64,000 nucleotides of DNA from Bradyrhizobium guangzhouense (GCF_004114955.1 NZ_CP030053.1:2604001-2668000), one strand, 5' to 3'; counted from the first letter of the stretch, positions 26,388 to 35,467 are shown. Numbers and translations are program-made. Notes: generated by a model from the letters alone, not told the origin.

Positions 26388-27827
26388 TCATCGATCGGCC
26401 GGTATAAAATGGTCGCGGGCGGTCACCGTCTGTCCGCTCGCAACATCGGTCGACCCGATCTCGACATCGACAGCCGACTTCGGCAATTGCGCTGGAGGAA
26501 CCTGCACCGACATCCTGATCTCTCGGGTCTGGTCCTGCCCGACCTCGACGATCAGCCGGCCGTCCGGCTGGCGCTCGATGCCGGCGATGCGCGCCGTCGC
26601 ATCCGGCAAACCCGAGACCTCGATCGCGAATGATCGCGCCATGCCTTTGTTGAGGATGCGAACGGTATAGTCGTTGCGTACCCCACCGTCGGCGAGCTGT
26701 ACAAACAGCGGATTGCGCTCGTGCAGGACATTGATGCTCATCGTGCTGCGTGTCGCGAGAGCATAGAGCATGACGCTGCCGACGACGGCGATGGCCGCGG
26801 CATAAATCACCGTGCGCGCGCGGATCAGGCGGTAGATCGGCGCCTTGCCGTCGCGGCGGCGCTGCATGTTGATGTCGGTGTCGTAGCCGATCAGGCCGGC
26901 GGGCCGGCCGATCTCGCGCATGACGTTGTCGCAGGCGTCGATGCACAGGCCGCACTGGATGCAGCCGAGCTGGATGCCGTGGCGGATGTCGACGCCGGTC
27001 GGGCAGACATTGATGCATTGGTGGCAGTCGACGCAGTCGCCGGCAAGATCGCCATGGGCGCGGACGGCTTCGGCCTTCTTCACCGACATGCGTGGTTCGC
27101 CGCGGTCCCGACGATAGGTGACGTTGAGCGCCCACTCGTCGGTCAGCGCCGCCTGGATGCGCGGCCAGGGGCACATGTAGATGCAGACCTGCTCGCGGGC
27201 GTGGCCGGCGAAGAGGTAGGTCGTTGCGGTCAGGATGCCGATCCAGAGATAGGCGATAATGGGAGCCTGGAAGGTGGCGAGATCCTTCACCAGTGTCGGA
27301 GCGTCTGCGAAATACAGAACCCACGCGCCGCCGGTCCACCAGGCGATCATGATCCAGAGAAAGTGCTTCAGCGCGACCTTGCGGACGTGATCGAACGTCC
27401 AGTAGCGCTTGTCGCCCTGCATGCGCTCGCGCCGGTCGCCCTCGACCCAGCGTTCGACGGCGTAGAACAAGTCGGTCCACACCGTCTGCGGGCACATGTA
27501 GCCACACCACAGCCGGCCGGCGACCGCATTCATCAGGAACAGCGTCATCGCCGCGATGATGAGGAGGCCGGTGAAATAATACACCTCCTGCGGCCACAAC
27601 TCGATGAAGAAGAAATAGAAGCGGCGATGCGGAAGGTCGATCAGCACGGCCTGGTCGGGCAGGCCGGGCCCGCGATTCCAGCGCACGAAGGGCAGCAAGT
27701 AGTAGGTTCCGAGCGTGACGCAGAGGATCGCCCATTTGATGCGGCGGAACCGGCCGTGCACAGACTGTGGATACACCTTCTTGCGCTTCTCGTAGAGAGG
27801 CCCCTCGATGAAGGTATCGTCAGTCAT
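26388..27827 (-). CDS. ccoG: Cytochrome c oxidase accessory protein CcoG (FixG/RdxA)
   Basis: 479 residues from ATG 27827, with GGGGGAATT upstream. Inner-membrane ferredoxin-like protein with five hydrophobic helices. N-terminal half: membrane Cys pairs C-G-Y-M-C-P-Q and C-I-Y-M-C-P-W. Middle (about 250-290): two 4Fe-4S motifs, C-V-D-C-H-Q-C-I-N-V-C-P and C-I-Q-C-G-L-C-I-D-A-C-D. C-terminal Ig-like periplasmic domain. CcoG reduces copper for cbb3 oxidase assembly in other bacteria. Here it is not next to ccoNOQP/fixNOQP but in an operon with sulfide:quinone oxidoreductase and thioredoxin, suggesting a second, stress-linked paralogue. Confidence 0.93.
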   Translation of the reverse strand: MTDDTFIEGPLYEKRKKVYPQSVHGRFRRIKWAILCVTLGTYYLLPFVRWNRGPGLPDQAVLIDLPHRRFYFFFIELWPQEVYYFTGLLIIAAMTLFLMNAVAGRLWCGYMCPQTVWTDLFYAVERWVEGDRRERMQGDKRYWTFDHVRKVALKHFLWIMIAWWTGGAWVLYFADAPTLVKDLATFQAPIIAYLWIGILTATTYLFAGHAREQVCIYMCPWPRIQAALTDEWALNVTYRRDRGEPRMSVKKAEAVRAHGDLAGDCVDCHQCINVCPTGVDIRHGIQLGCIQCGLCIDACDNVMREIGRPAGLIGYDTDINMQRRRDGKAPIYRLIRARTVIYAAAIAVVGSVMLYALATRSTMSINVLHERNPLFVQLADGGVRNDYTVRILNKGMARSFAIEVSGLPDATARIAGIERQPDGRLIVEVGQDQTREIRMSVQVPPAQLPKSAVDVEIGSTDVASGQTVTARDHFIPADR

Positions 27828-27865
27828 GGCAAATTCCCCCGCATCACAACCGGCCATCCGCACGT

Positions 27866-28069
27866 TCAGGAAAACGCGCAGCCGCTGCTCAGCCCCAGCT
27901 TCTTGAATACGATGGCTGCCGGGCAGAAGCCCGTGAACGAGGCCTGCAACATGTTCAGCCCCGCGAAGGCCGTCAGCAGGTACCAATACGCATTGACATA
28001 GGTGCCCAGTGCAAGCCCCAGCAGGACGACGAATCCAGCGAAGGCGAGAACGGCTCGATCGACATTCAT
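27866..28069 (-). CDS. DUF2892-domain membrane protein
   Basis: 67 residues: two hydrophobic helices and the DUF2892 pattern N-V-D-R-A-V...A-G-F-V-V-L-L-G-L-A-L-G...F-A-G-L-N-M-L-Q-A-S-F-T-G-F-C-P. An AAAAGGAGC ribosome site precedes it. DUF2892 proteins commonly accompany sulfide-detoxification genes and rhodanese domains. Conserved C-P in the second helix. 28 bp after trxC. Confidence 0.9.
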   Translation of the reverse strand: MNVDRAVLAFAGFVVLLGLALGTYVNAYWYLLTAFAGLNMLQASFTGFCPAAIVFKKLGLSSGCAFS

Positions 28070-28097
28070 GGCATGCTCCTTTTCAAATAAGGTCTCG

Positions 28098-28541
28098 TTA
28101 CGAACGGGTCAGACCGGCTTCGGTCCAGGCGACGATGCTTCGCGCGTCCATCGCTCCGGCCTGGCGGGCGATCTCGCGGCCTCCGTCCATCAGCAGCAGA
28201 GTCGGAATGCCGCTGATGTTGAGGCGCGACGACAGCGCGGGCGCGTTGTCCGAATTGAGCTTCAATAGCCGGACCTTCGGCTCCAGTTGCTGTGCGGCGC
28301 GCTCGAACATGGGCGCCATGGCGCGGCATGGGCCGCACCATGGCGCCCATACATCGACGAGCACGGGAATGTCGTTGTTGGCGACGTGGCGGCCGAAGGC
28401 TTCTTCGTCCACCTCGATCGGATGACCGGTGAACATCGGCTGATGGCAGGCGCCGCAGCGCGCGCCCTGCGGCGCGCGGTCGGCAGGCAGGCGGTTGATG
28501 CGCCCGCAACTTCCACAGACGATCTGGCGTGTCGTGCTCAT
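28098..28541 (-). CDS. trxC: Thioredoxin 2 (TrxC) with N-terminal zinc ribbon
   Basis: 147 residues from ATG 28541, overlapping the sqr stop by 4 bp (ATGA), so translationally coupled. The N-terminal zinc ribbon (C-G-S-C at about 9-12 and C-G-A-C at about 29-32) marks thioredoxin 2. Thioredoxin active site W-C-G-P-C at about 68-72, cis-Pro in G-I-P-T-L. Likely handles persulfide or polysulfide products of the co-transcribed sulfide:quinone oxidoreductase (inference). Confidence 0.93.
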   Translation of the reverse strand: MSTTRQIVCGSCGRINRLPADRAPQGARCGACHQPMFTGHPIEVDEEAFGRHVANNDIPVLVDVWAPWCGPCRAMAPMFERAAQQLEPKVRLLKLNSDNAPALSSRLNISGIPTLLLMDGGREIARQAGAMDARSIVAWTEAGLTRS

Positions 28542-29824
28542 GTGCCCGTTTTGACCTCCTTGAGCTTTGAGATGTTGAGCTTGTCGAGGACGAAGCGCTC
28601 GTAGAACGGTTCGCTCTCGCCACGCCGCATCTTGCGCAGGAAATACTTTTCGAAGGCGACCTTGGCGTAATGCACCCATTCACCCTTGGACGACCAGTTG
28701 ACATTGCGCGGGGGGATCTGGGGCTGCGCCAGGAAGGCGACGCCGGAATCGCCGAAGTCGGCGAGACAGATCGCGTTCCAGGTCGGCACCGAGGTCGGAT
28801 TCTTGCCACGCAGCAGGGCACCGATGTTCATCGCGGTAGCCGTCACCATGGATTCGATCATGAAGCCGGTCTTGGGCACGCCGACCGGCACCGGGGTTGC
28901 GCCGACCGGTGCGATCGCCACGCAGACACCGACGGCGAAGATGTTGGAGAAGGTCGGGTTGCGCTGATGCTTGTCGACGATGACGAAGCCGCGAGGGTTG
29001 GTCAGCTTCTCGATGCCGCGCACTGCTTCGACGCCGCGAAAGGCGGGCAGCATCATTGAATAGGCGAAGGGTAGCTCGTGTGCCTTGCGGGACGTGCCGT
29101 CGTCGGCAAACTCCTCTACCGACATGACGCCCTCGTCGATACGATCGACGCGGGCATTTGTGATCCACTTGATATGCTTCTCGCGCAATTCACTTTCGAG
29201 AAGGCCCTTGGTGTCGCCAACGCCGTCCAGTCCGAGGTGACCGATATAGGGTTCGGAGGTGACGAAGGTCATCGGTACCCTGTCGCGCAGTTTTCGTCTG
29301 CGCAGCTCGGTTTCCAGGATGAAGAGGAATTCGTAGGCCGGCCCGAAGCAGGACGCGCCCTGAACCGCGCCGATCACCACCGGCCCAGGGTTCGCGGCAA
29401 GCTTCTCGAAGGCTTCGCGGGCGCGGGCAGCATGGTCGACGTGGCAGATCGACTGGGTATGACCCTGAGGCCCAAGGCCCGGAATTTCGTCGAACGCGAA
29501 CTCAGGCCCGGTCGCGACGACCAGATAGTCATAGTTGATCGACGTGCCGTCGCCGAGCTCGACCCGGTTCTCGGTTGGGTGGACACGCTTTGCACCCTGC
29601 GTCAAAAGCTGCACGCCCTTGCGTTTCATGATATCCGCAAGATCGATCTCGATCTCGTCGCGCTTGCGCCAGCCGACCGCGACCCAGGGATTGGATGGGA
29701 CGAAGTGATAGACCGCGCCTTGTGCGACGACGCTGAGACGATCGTCCGGTCTCAGCTGCGGTAGCAGTTCATAGGCCATGAGCGTTCCGCTCAGGCCGGC
29801 TCCGATTACGACAACTTCCGCCAT
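28538..29824 (-). CDS. sqr: Sulfide:quinone oxidoreductase
   Basis: 428 residues. FAD enzyme that oxidises sulfide and passes electrons to quinone at the membrane. N-terminal G-A-G-L-S-G dinucleotide fold, central A-T-G-P and F-A-V-G-V motifs. The three redox cysteines of SQR occur at residues 127 (S-I-C-H), 159 (G-A-S-C-F-G-P-A-Y-E) and 353 (N-A-I-C-L-A-D-F-G), the same numbering I know for the Rhodobacter capsulatus enzyme. First gene of a five-gene operon and divergent from a BigR/SqrR-type repressor. No signal peptide; membrane association would be through the C-terminal amphipathic helices. Confidence 0.93.
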   Translation of the reverse strand: MAEVVVIGAGLSGTLMAYELLPQLRPDDRLSVVAQGAVYHFVPSNPWVAVGWRKRDEIEIDLADIMKRKGVQLLTQGAKRVHPTENRVELGDGTSINYDYLVVATGPEFAFDEIPGLGPQGHTQSICHVDHAARAREAFEKLAANPGPVVIGAVQGASCFGPAYEFLFILETELRRRKLRDRVPMTFVTSEPYIGHLGLDGVGDTKGLLESELREKHIKWITNARVDRIDEGVMSVEEFADDGTSRKAHELPFAYSMMLPAFRGVEAVRGIEKLTNPRGFVIVDKHQRNPTFSNIFAVGVCVAIAPVGATPVPVGVPKTGFMIESMVTATAMNIGALLRGKNPTSVPTWNAICLADFGDSGVAFLAQPQIPPRNVNWSSKGEWVHYAKVAFEKYFLRKMRRGESEPFYERFVLDKLNISKLKEVKTGT

Positions 29825-29883
29825 GGCTACCTCCGTTGGATCAGGGCTGCCTCGCCGGTTCAGTTCCGGCCGTCACGCAGCTC

Positions 29884-29917
29884 TTGACGATATATTCGTA
29901 ACTTCGTATATACGCAA
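29884..29917. promoter_or_regulatory. Overlapping divergent promoters and palindromic operator for sqr and arsR-type regulator
   Basis: Plus strand: -35 TTGACG (29884-29889), 17 bp, -10 TATATA (29907-29912); the repressor ATG follows 7 bp later. Minus strand: -35 TTGCGT (29917-29912), 17 bp, -10 TATATC (29894-29889). The two promoters lie on top of each other. An imperfect palindrome at 29891-29912 (TATATTCG...CGTATATA) is contained in both, so one bound repressor dimer would block both directions. Confidence 0.78.
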
Positions 29918-29919
29918 GT

Positions 29920-30240
29920 ATGAAAGTTGATGCTGAAGTGATGGAACGTGCCGCCGATCAGGCGAGCGAATTGTTGAAGGCGCTCGCCAACCGGCACCGC
30001 CTGCTGATCATCTGCCAGTTGATCGACGGCGAGCGGTCGGTCGGCGAACTCGCCGAATTCCTGAACCTGCGGGATTCCACCGTCTCCCAGCATCTTGCGC
30101 TCCTTCGCAAGGACGGTCTGGTGTCTGCCAGACGTGAGGCGCAGACGATCTTCTATTCGATCGCGAGCGAGCCGGCCCGCGAAGTGCTGAAGACCCTCTA
30201 CGAAGCGTTCTGTGCGCCGAAATCGGCCAGGACTAGGTAG
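29920..30240 (+). CDS. ArsR-family persulfide-sensing repressor (BigR/SqrR type)
   Basis: 106 residues, winged-helix ArsR fold: L-K-A-L-A-N-R-H-R-L-L-I-I-C, then S-V-G-E-L-A-E-F-L-N-L-R-D-S-T-V-S-Q-H-L-A-L-L as the recognition unit. Cys32 and Cys98 are separated by 66 residues, the same separation as the sensing pair in SqrR and BigR, which form a tetrasulfide or disulfide with reactive sulfur. No metal-site C-V-C motif, so not a metal sensor. The message is probably leaderless. It should repress sqr and itself, and perhaps the efflux genes downstream. Confidence 0.9.
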   Translation: MKVDAEVMERAADQASELLKALANRHRLLIICQLIDGERSVGELAEFLNLRDSTVSQHLALLRKDGLVSARREAQTIFYSIASEPAREVLKTLYEAFCAPKSARTR

Positions 30241-30334
30241 AGCCTAGGAACGATTGGACGGGAACGCCTTGAGCGAGATCAACGCGTCGGAGCCTGACGC
30301 GGATGAATGTTCGCTGCGGCGTGGCGATGCTTAG

Positions 30335-31360
30335 ATGATGACACGGAATTGTCCCATGCAACGGTTGGCGAGATGCTTGAGCGTGCTGGCCGCCTTCGCG
30401 GCGATCGGCCTGTCTGCAAGACCAGTCACGGCGGCCGAAACCTTCGTCGTCGCGCCGCAATCCATCGCTGATGAAAAGGCCGTGTTCGCCACGGTCGAAA
30501 GCATCAGCGTGGTGCCGGCGCGCGGACGAATCGGCGGCACGGTGGCTCAGCTCAAGGTCAGGGAGGGCGATCGCGTTGCCGCCGGTCAGGTGATTGCAAC
30601 CATCGGCGACGAAAAACTGGTCCTCCAGATGAAGTCTCTCGACGCGCAGATCGAAGCCCTTCAGGCGCAGGCGAACCAGGCGCAGCTCGACTTCACCCGG
30701 ACCGAGGGACTGGTCGAGCGCGGCATTCTGCCCCGGGTCAAGCTCGACGAGCAGCGCACCGCGTTGAACGTTGCCGACAACGGCCTGCGCGCCAAGACCG
30801 CCGAGCGTGCGGTGATCAACGAGCAACTCAACCAGGGCCAAGTACTCGCGCCGGCGGACGGACGAGTGCTGAAGCGGCTGATCACCATAGGGTCAGTGGT
30901 GCTCGCGGGCGATCCCATCGTCACGGTCGCTCAACAGGATTTCAAGCTGCGGCTTCGCGTGCCGGAACGGCATGCACGGTTCCTCAAGGCGGGCGACAAG
31001 ATTCGCATCGACGGTGCGGAATCCGTCGGAGAAGCTGCCAAGTCGGGCGTCATCGATCTCGTCTACCCTCAGATCGAGGAGGGACGCGTGATTGCGGATG
31101 CGACCGTCGAAGGGCTCGGGGAATATTTCGTCGGTGACAGGCTGCGGGTGTGGATTTCCGGCGGCGCAAGAACCGCCTTCGTCGTTCCGGAAAGCTACGT
31201 GACCACCAGGTTCGGTATCGATTACGTCAGGCTCCAGAAGGACAGCCGGACCATCGACGTACCGGTGCAGCGTGGCCGCGAATTGCCGACCCCGGCACTG
31301 CCCGATGGACTCGAGATCCTGTCCGGCGTTTCAGCCGGCGACCAGCTGGTGCGGCCGTGA
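30335..31360 (+). CDS. RND efflux periplasmic adaptor (membrane fusion protein)
   Basis: 341 residues from ATG 30335; ATG 30356 gives a tidier signal sequence and is an alternative. A signal peptide ends P-V-T-A-A-E. Lipoyl-like halves (G-R-I-G-G-T-V-A-Q-L-K-V-R-E-G-D-R-V and V-L-A-P-A-D-G-R-V-L) flank a coiled-coil hairpin (about 90-160), followed by beta-barrel domains. Couples an RND pump to an outer-membrane channel. The stop overlaps the pump start (GTGA). No outer-membrane factor gene is nearby. Confidence 0.9.
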   Translation: MMTRNCPMQRLARCLSVLAAFAAIGLSARPVTAAETFVVAPQSIADEKAVFATVESISVVPARGRIGGTVAQLKVREGDRVAAGQVIATIGDEKLVLQMKSLDAQIEALQAQANQAQLDFTRTEGLVERGILPRVKLDEQRTALNVADNGLRAKTAERAVINEQLNQGQVLAPADGRVLKRLITIGSVVLAGDPIVTVAQQDFKLRLRVPERHARFLKAGDKIRIDGAESVGEAAKSGVIDLVYPQIEEGRVIADATVEGLGEYFVGDRLRVWISGGARTAFVVPESYVTTRFGIDYVRLQKDSRTIDVPVQRGRELPTPALPDGLEILSGVSAGDQLVRP

Positions 31361-34300
31361 ATCTTGGGCTGTCGGGGCGGCTCACCAGGGCGACGATCGC
31401 ATCGCCACTTACGCCATTGTTTCTGCTCGCGGCGCTCGTCGTCGGCCTGATCGCGGTCGTCATGATACCGCGCGAGGAGGAGCCGCAGATCAGCGTTCCC
31501 ATGGTCGACATTCGCGTCAATGCGGACGGGCTGCGCGGACCGGATGCGGTTGAGCTCGTCACCAAGCCGCTGGAGTCGATCGTCAAGGGCATCGACGGGG
31601 TCGAACACGTCTATAGCCAGACCGAGGACGACCGCGTGATGGTTACCGCGCGATTTCTGGTCGGCACCAAGTTCGAGGACGCGATCCTGCGGGTGCACGA
31701 GAAGATCCGCGCCAATCTCGATCGGATCCCCATTGGTATTTCCGAGCCGCTGATCGTCGGCCGCGGAATCAACGACGTCGCGGTGACCGTGCTGACGCTA
31801 TCGCCGAAGCCGGAGGCTGCAGCGCGCTGGACCGACCGGGATCTTCACCAGCTAGCCGAAAAGCTGCGCGCGGAGCTTATGAAGGTCGACAATGTCGGAC
31901 TGACCTACATTTCGGGGGGCGCCCCGCAGCAGATTCGGGTCGAGCCTGATCCGGAGAAACTGTCGCTGTTCGGGATCACGCTGCAGCAGCTCGTCGCCAA
32001 GGTGAAGGATGCCAATCGTTCCTTCCTGGCCGGCCAGGTTCGCGATGCCGGCACCGTACGTAACGTCGCGGCCGGCCAGACGCTGTCGGGCATTCCAGAC
32101 ATCGGACTACTACTCATCACGACCCGCGACGGCCGGCCGGTCTACGTCAAGGACGTCGCCGCCGTGATCGTCGGCCCGAGCACCGTCGAGCACCGGGTCT
32201 GGAGCGATGCGCGTGACTCGAACGGGCAGTGGGCGCGCGCGCCGGCAGTCAGCCTCGCGCTTGCGAAGCGCGCCGGCGCGAATGCCGTGGTGGTGTCGGA
32301 GGATATTGCCAAGCGTCTCAATGACCTGAAAACACGTCTGATCCCCGACGACGTTCAGGTGACGGTGACCCGCGATTATGGTGAAACCGCCAACGAGAAG
32401 GCCAACGAGCTGCTGTTCCATCTCGGGCTTGCGACGATCTCGATCGTCGTGCTGATCGCGATCGCGATCGGCTGGCGCGAGGCGCTGGTGACGCTCGTCG
32501 TCATTCCCACGACGATCCTCCTGACGATGTTTGCCGCCAATTTAATGGGCTATACCATCAACCGCGTCAGCCTGTTCGCATTGATCTTCTCGATCGGCAT
32601 CCTGGTCGATGATGCCATCGTCGTCGTTGAGAACATAGCGCGGCATTGGGGCATGCGCGATGGTCGGTCGCGGCTGCAAGCCACCATCGAGGCGGTCGCC
32701 GAGGTCGGCAATCCCACCATCGTCGCGACGCTGACCGTGGTTGCAGCCCTGTTGCCGATGCTGTTCGTATCGGGCCTGATGGGCCCCTACATGGCACCGA
32801 TTCCGGCCAATGCCTCGGCTGCGATGCTGTTCTCGTTCTTCGTCGCCATGGTGGTCGCACCATGGCTGATGTTGAAGCTGGCGCCGAAGGGCGAGACGTC
32901 GCCTGCGCATGCCGCGCATGACGAGGGCCGCCTGGGGCGACTTTACCGCCGCTTTGCCACTCCGATCGTCCGCAGCAAGCGCTCGGCCTGGATTTTCCTG
33001 CTTGGCGTCGGCGTCGCGACGCTGTTGTCAATGACGCTGTTTGCGACCAAGTCGGTGACGGTCAAGCTGCTGCCGTTCGACAACAAGTCCGAGATCGCGG
33101 TCGTCGTCGATCTGCCGGAAGGGGCGAGTCTGGAGGCGACCGAGCGCACGCTGTTCGGCGTCGCCGAGACCGCGCGGCAATTGCCTGAGGTCACCTCGTT
33201 GCAATCCTACGCCGGCACACCGGCGCCCTTCAATTTCAACGGCCTTGTACGGCACTATTATCTGCGAGAAAGACCTGAACTCGGCGAGGTCCAGGTCAAT
33301 CTGGCGGCCCGCGGTGAGCGCAAGCGCGCCAGCCACGAGATCGCACTCGAGCTGCGCGAGAAGCTGAAGGCGCTCGATCCGCCCACGGGAACCAGCATCA
33401 AAGTGGTCGAGGTGCCGCCCGGACCGCCGGTGCTTTCGACGCTGCTGGCCGAGGTTTACGGACCCGATGCGGCGACGCGCCGCGCCGTCACGGCCGAGCT
33501 CAAGAAGGTTTTCGCGGAAGTGCCGTTCATCGTCGATGTCGACGATTCCATTGGCGAGAAGCGACCACGGCTGCGACTCTCGATCGATCAGGACCGGCTT
33601 GAATTCTTTGGCGTCGAGCAGCGCGACGTCTATGACACGATCCAGACCTTGTTCGGCGGCACCTCAATCGGCTACTCGCATCGCGGTGAGGATCGCAATC
33701 CGATCGAGATTGCGGTGCATCTCGGCAAGCGCGACCTGGTCTGGGACGAGGCACTCGCCTCCACGCCCGTGCCGGCCAATACGCTGCCCGGCAGCAAGAC
33801 AGTGGTTGAACTCGGTCAGGTCGTGAAGGCGACCATGGAGGAGGGATCACCGACGATTTTTCGCCGCGATGGACGTTTCGCCGACATGGTGATGGCGGAG
33901 CTCGCCGGCCGCTTCGAGGCGCCGCTCTACGGCATGCTGGCGGTCGCGGACCGGGTCGATGCCCATGATTGGGGCAAGCTGCCGAAGCCCGTGATCAGCC
34001 TGCATGGCCAGCCGACGGATGAATCGCATCCCACGCTGTTGTGGGACGGTGAATGGGAGATCACCTGGGTGACCTTCCGCGACATGGGAGCTGCCTTCGG
34101 CGCTGCCATCCTGGGCATCTACGTGCTTGTCGTCGCCCAGTTCGGAAGCTTCCGCCTGCCGCTCGTGATCCTGACGCCGATTCCATTGACGCTGATCGGC
34201 ATTCTCGTCGGGCATTGGTTGCTTGGTGCCCCGTTTACTGCCACCTCGATGATCGGTTTCATCGCACTTGCCGGCATCATCGTTCGCAACTCGATCCTGC

Positions 34301-34581
34301 TCGTCGATTTCATCCGCCACAGTGGCGCCGAGGGCAAGTCGTTGCGCGACGTCGTGCTTGAGGCCGGCGCCGTTCGCTTCAAGCCGATCCTGCTGACCGC
34401 GCTTGCCGCCATGATCGGCGCCGCGACCATTCTGCTTGATCCGATCTTCCAGGGGCTGGCGATCTCGCTTCTGTTCGGCCTCGCGTCCTCGACGCTACTC
34501 ACCGTGCTCGTCATTCCGGCGATCTACATCGCCTTGCGCACGCCGCGCGAGGTGGCTTCCACCCCGATCAAGCCCAGTTAG
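31357..34581 (+). CDS. RND-family efflux pump, inner-membrane permease
   Basis: 1074 residues from GTG 31357, overlapping the adaptor stop by 4 bp; an open frame further upstream is a shadow of the adaptor gene. Twelve hydrophobic helices in two halves with large periplasmic loops. The proton-relay acids are in G-I-L-V-D-D-A-I-V-V-V-E-N (TM4). The N-terminus R-L-T-R-A-T-I-A-S-P-L-T is AcrB/MexF-like; not a CusA-type metal pump, as no Met triad is evident. It resembles pumps of the poorly characterised NolG/HAE group. Substrate unknown. Confidence 0.92.
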   Translation: MNLGLSGRLTRATIASPLTPLFLLAALVVGLIAVVMIPREEEPQISVPMVDIRVNADGLRGPDAVELVTKPLESIVKGIDGVEHVYSQTEDDRVMVTARFLVGTKFEDAILRVHEKIRANLDRIPIGISEPLIVGRGINDVAVTVLTLSPKPEAAARWTDRDLHQLAEKLRAELMKVDNVGLTYISGGAPQQIRVEPDPEKLSLFGITLQQLVAKVKDANRSFLAGQVRDAGTVRNVAAGQTLSGIPDIGLLLITTRDGRPVYVKDVAAVIVGPSTVEHRVWSDARDSNGQWARAPAVSLALAKRAGANAVVVSEDIAKRLNDLKTRLIPDDVQVTVTRDYGETANEKANELLFHLGLATISIVVLIAIAIGWREALVTLVVIPTTILLTMFAANLMGYTINRVSLFALIFSIGILVDDAIVVVENIARHWGMRDGRSRLQATIEAVAEVGNPTIVATLTVVAALLPMLFVSGLMGPYMAPIPANASAAMLFSFFVAMVVAPWLMLKLAPKGETSPAHAAHDEGRLGRLYRRFATPIVRSKRSAWIFLLGVGVATLLSMTLFATKSVTVKLLPFDNKSEIAVVVDLPEGASLEATERTLFGVAETARQLPEVTSLQSYAGTPAPFNFNGLVRHYYLRERPELGEVQVNLAARGERKRASHEIALELREKLKALDPPTGTSIKVVEVPPGPPVLSTLLAEVYGPDAATRRAVTAELKKVFAEVPFIVDVDDSIGEKRPRLRLSIDQDRLEFFGVEQRDVYDTIQTLFGGTSIGYSHRGEDRNPIEIAVHLGKRDLVWDEALASTPVPANTLPGSKTVVELGQVVKATMEEGSPTIFRRDGRFADMVMAELAGRFEAPLYGMLAVADRVDAHDWGKLPKPVISLHGQPTDESHPTLLWDGEWEITWVTFRDMGAAFGAAILGIYVLVVAQFGSFRLPLVILTPIPLTLIGILVGHWLLGAPFTATSMIGFIALAGIIVRNSILLVDFIRHSGAEGKSLRDVVLEAGAVRFKPILLTALAAMIGAATILLDPIFQGLAISLLFGLASSTLLTVLVIPAIYIALRTPREVASTPIKPS

Positions 34582-34591
34582 CGAGGGTCCG

Positions 34592-34948
34592 ATGGACAAG
34601 AACTACGTCGATATCACCAGAAACATCTCGGCCAATTTGAAGAAGCTGCGCAACGACATTCCGGACACGATGAAGGGATTTGCCGCGCTCGCCCAGGCCG
34701 CGACGCGTGACGGAGCGCTGGACAAGAAGACCAAGGAGCTGATTGCGCTCGCGCTCGGCGTTGCCGCGCATTGCGACGGGTGCATCGGCTTTCATATCGA
34801 AGCGCTGGTCAAGCTGGCTGCGACACGCGAAGAAGTCGAGGAAGCGCTTGGTATGGCCGTCTATATGGGTGGCGGGCCGTCGCTGATGTACGCCGCTGAC
34901 GCGATCGCGGCGTATGAACAGTTCCAGCAGCAAGCGGTCGCTGCCTGA
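34592..34948 (+). CDS. Carboxymuconolactone decarboxylase/AhpD-like protein
   Basis: 118 residues, ATG 34592 with GAGGG upstream, 10 bp after the pump gene. AhpD-like core E-L-I-A-L-A-L-G-V-A-A-H-C-D-G-C-I-G-F-H with the redox C-x-x-C pair and trailing His. Such proteins are peroxidase-like or reductase partners in oxidative defence. Its place at the end of the repressor-adaptor-pump run suggests one reactive-species response unit. Confidence 0.9.
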   Translation: MDKNYVDITRNISANLKKLRNDIPDTMKGFAALAQAATRDGALDKKTKELIALALGVAAHCDGCIGFHIEALVKLAATREEVEEALGMAVYMGGGPSLMYAADAIAAYEQFQQQAVAA

Positions 34949-35024
34949 TCCGATCGGGTGTCAAGTCGAGCGAACAGGACCGGGCGCAGTCTCTCGTCCG
35001 GTCCCGTCAGCCCTGTTGTGCTAC

Positions 35025-35354
35025 TTACCAGCGGTCGTCGCCGACTCCGACGCCCACGCTGACACCAGGCGCGCGAATGCCGACGCCGGCGTGCGGGCCG
35101 TCATCCCAATCGCGGTAGGTGTGGCGCTCGTAATAGCGTTGCCTCGGCATGCGGGCGTAGGAATCGCGTACGATCACGCGTGCGCCGCCATGGGTGCGGT
35201 AGCAATTGCCGGCGTCATCGCAGACGAGCCGGACCTCCTGAATGAGATCCGGGCTGGTGTAGTCGCTGGTCGTGTAGAAATCCGCAGCCTTCGCCCCGCT
35301 CCCTGCCGTGAGCGCGCCGACACCAGCCAGCAGTGCAATCGTTAACGTCCTCAT
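35025..35354 (-). CDS. Hypothetical secreted protein, Gly/Tyr/Arg-rich end
   Basis: 109 residues from ATG 35354 (GAGGACAGG upstream). A signal peptide ends G-A-K-A-A-D. The mature part has one Cys pair (V-C-D-D-A-G-N-C-Y), an R-x-R-Y-Y-E-R-H-T-Y-R basic patch and a Val/Gly tail ending D-D-R-W. Small periplasmic proteins of this make-up are common in Bradyrhizobium; function unknown. Confidence 0.75.
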   Translation of the reverse strand: MRTLTIALLAGVGALTAGSGAKAADFYTTSDYTSPDLIQEVRLVCDDAGNCYRTHGGARVIVRDSYARMPRQRYYERHTYRDWDDGPHAGVGIRAPGVSVGVGVGDDRW

Positions 35355-35467
35355 CCTGTCCTCCTCCGAAGCTGCCCTCGGCGGTAACAAGAATGAGAGG
35401 CCGTGATCGTTCCGGCTGAATTACAGGTTTTTCCCGGAACCTGATTGTCGCGCGGCGTGATGTTTCG

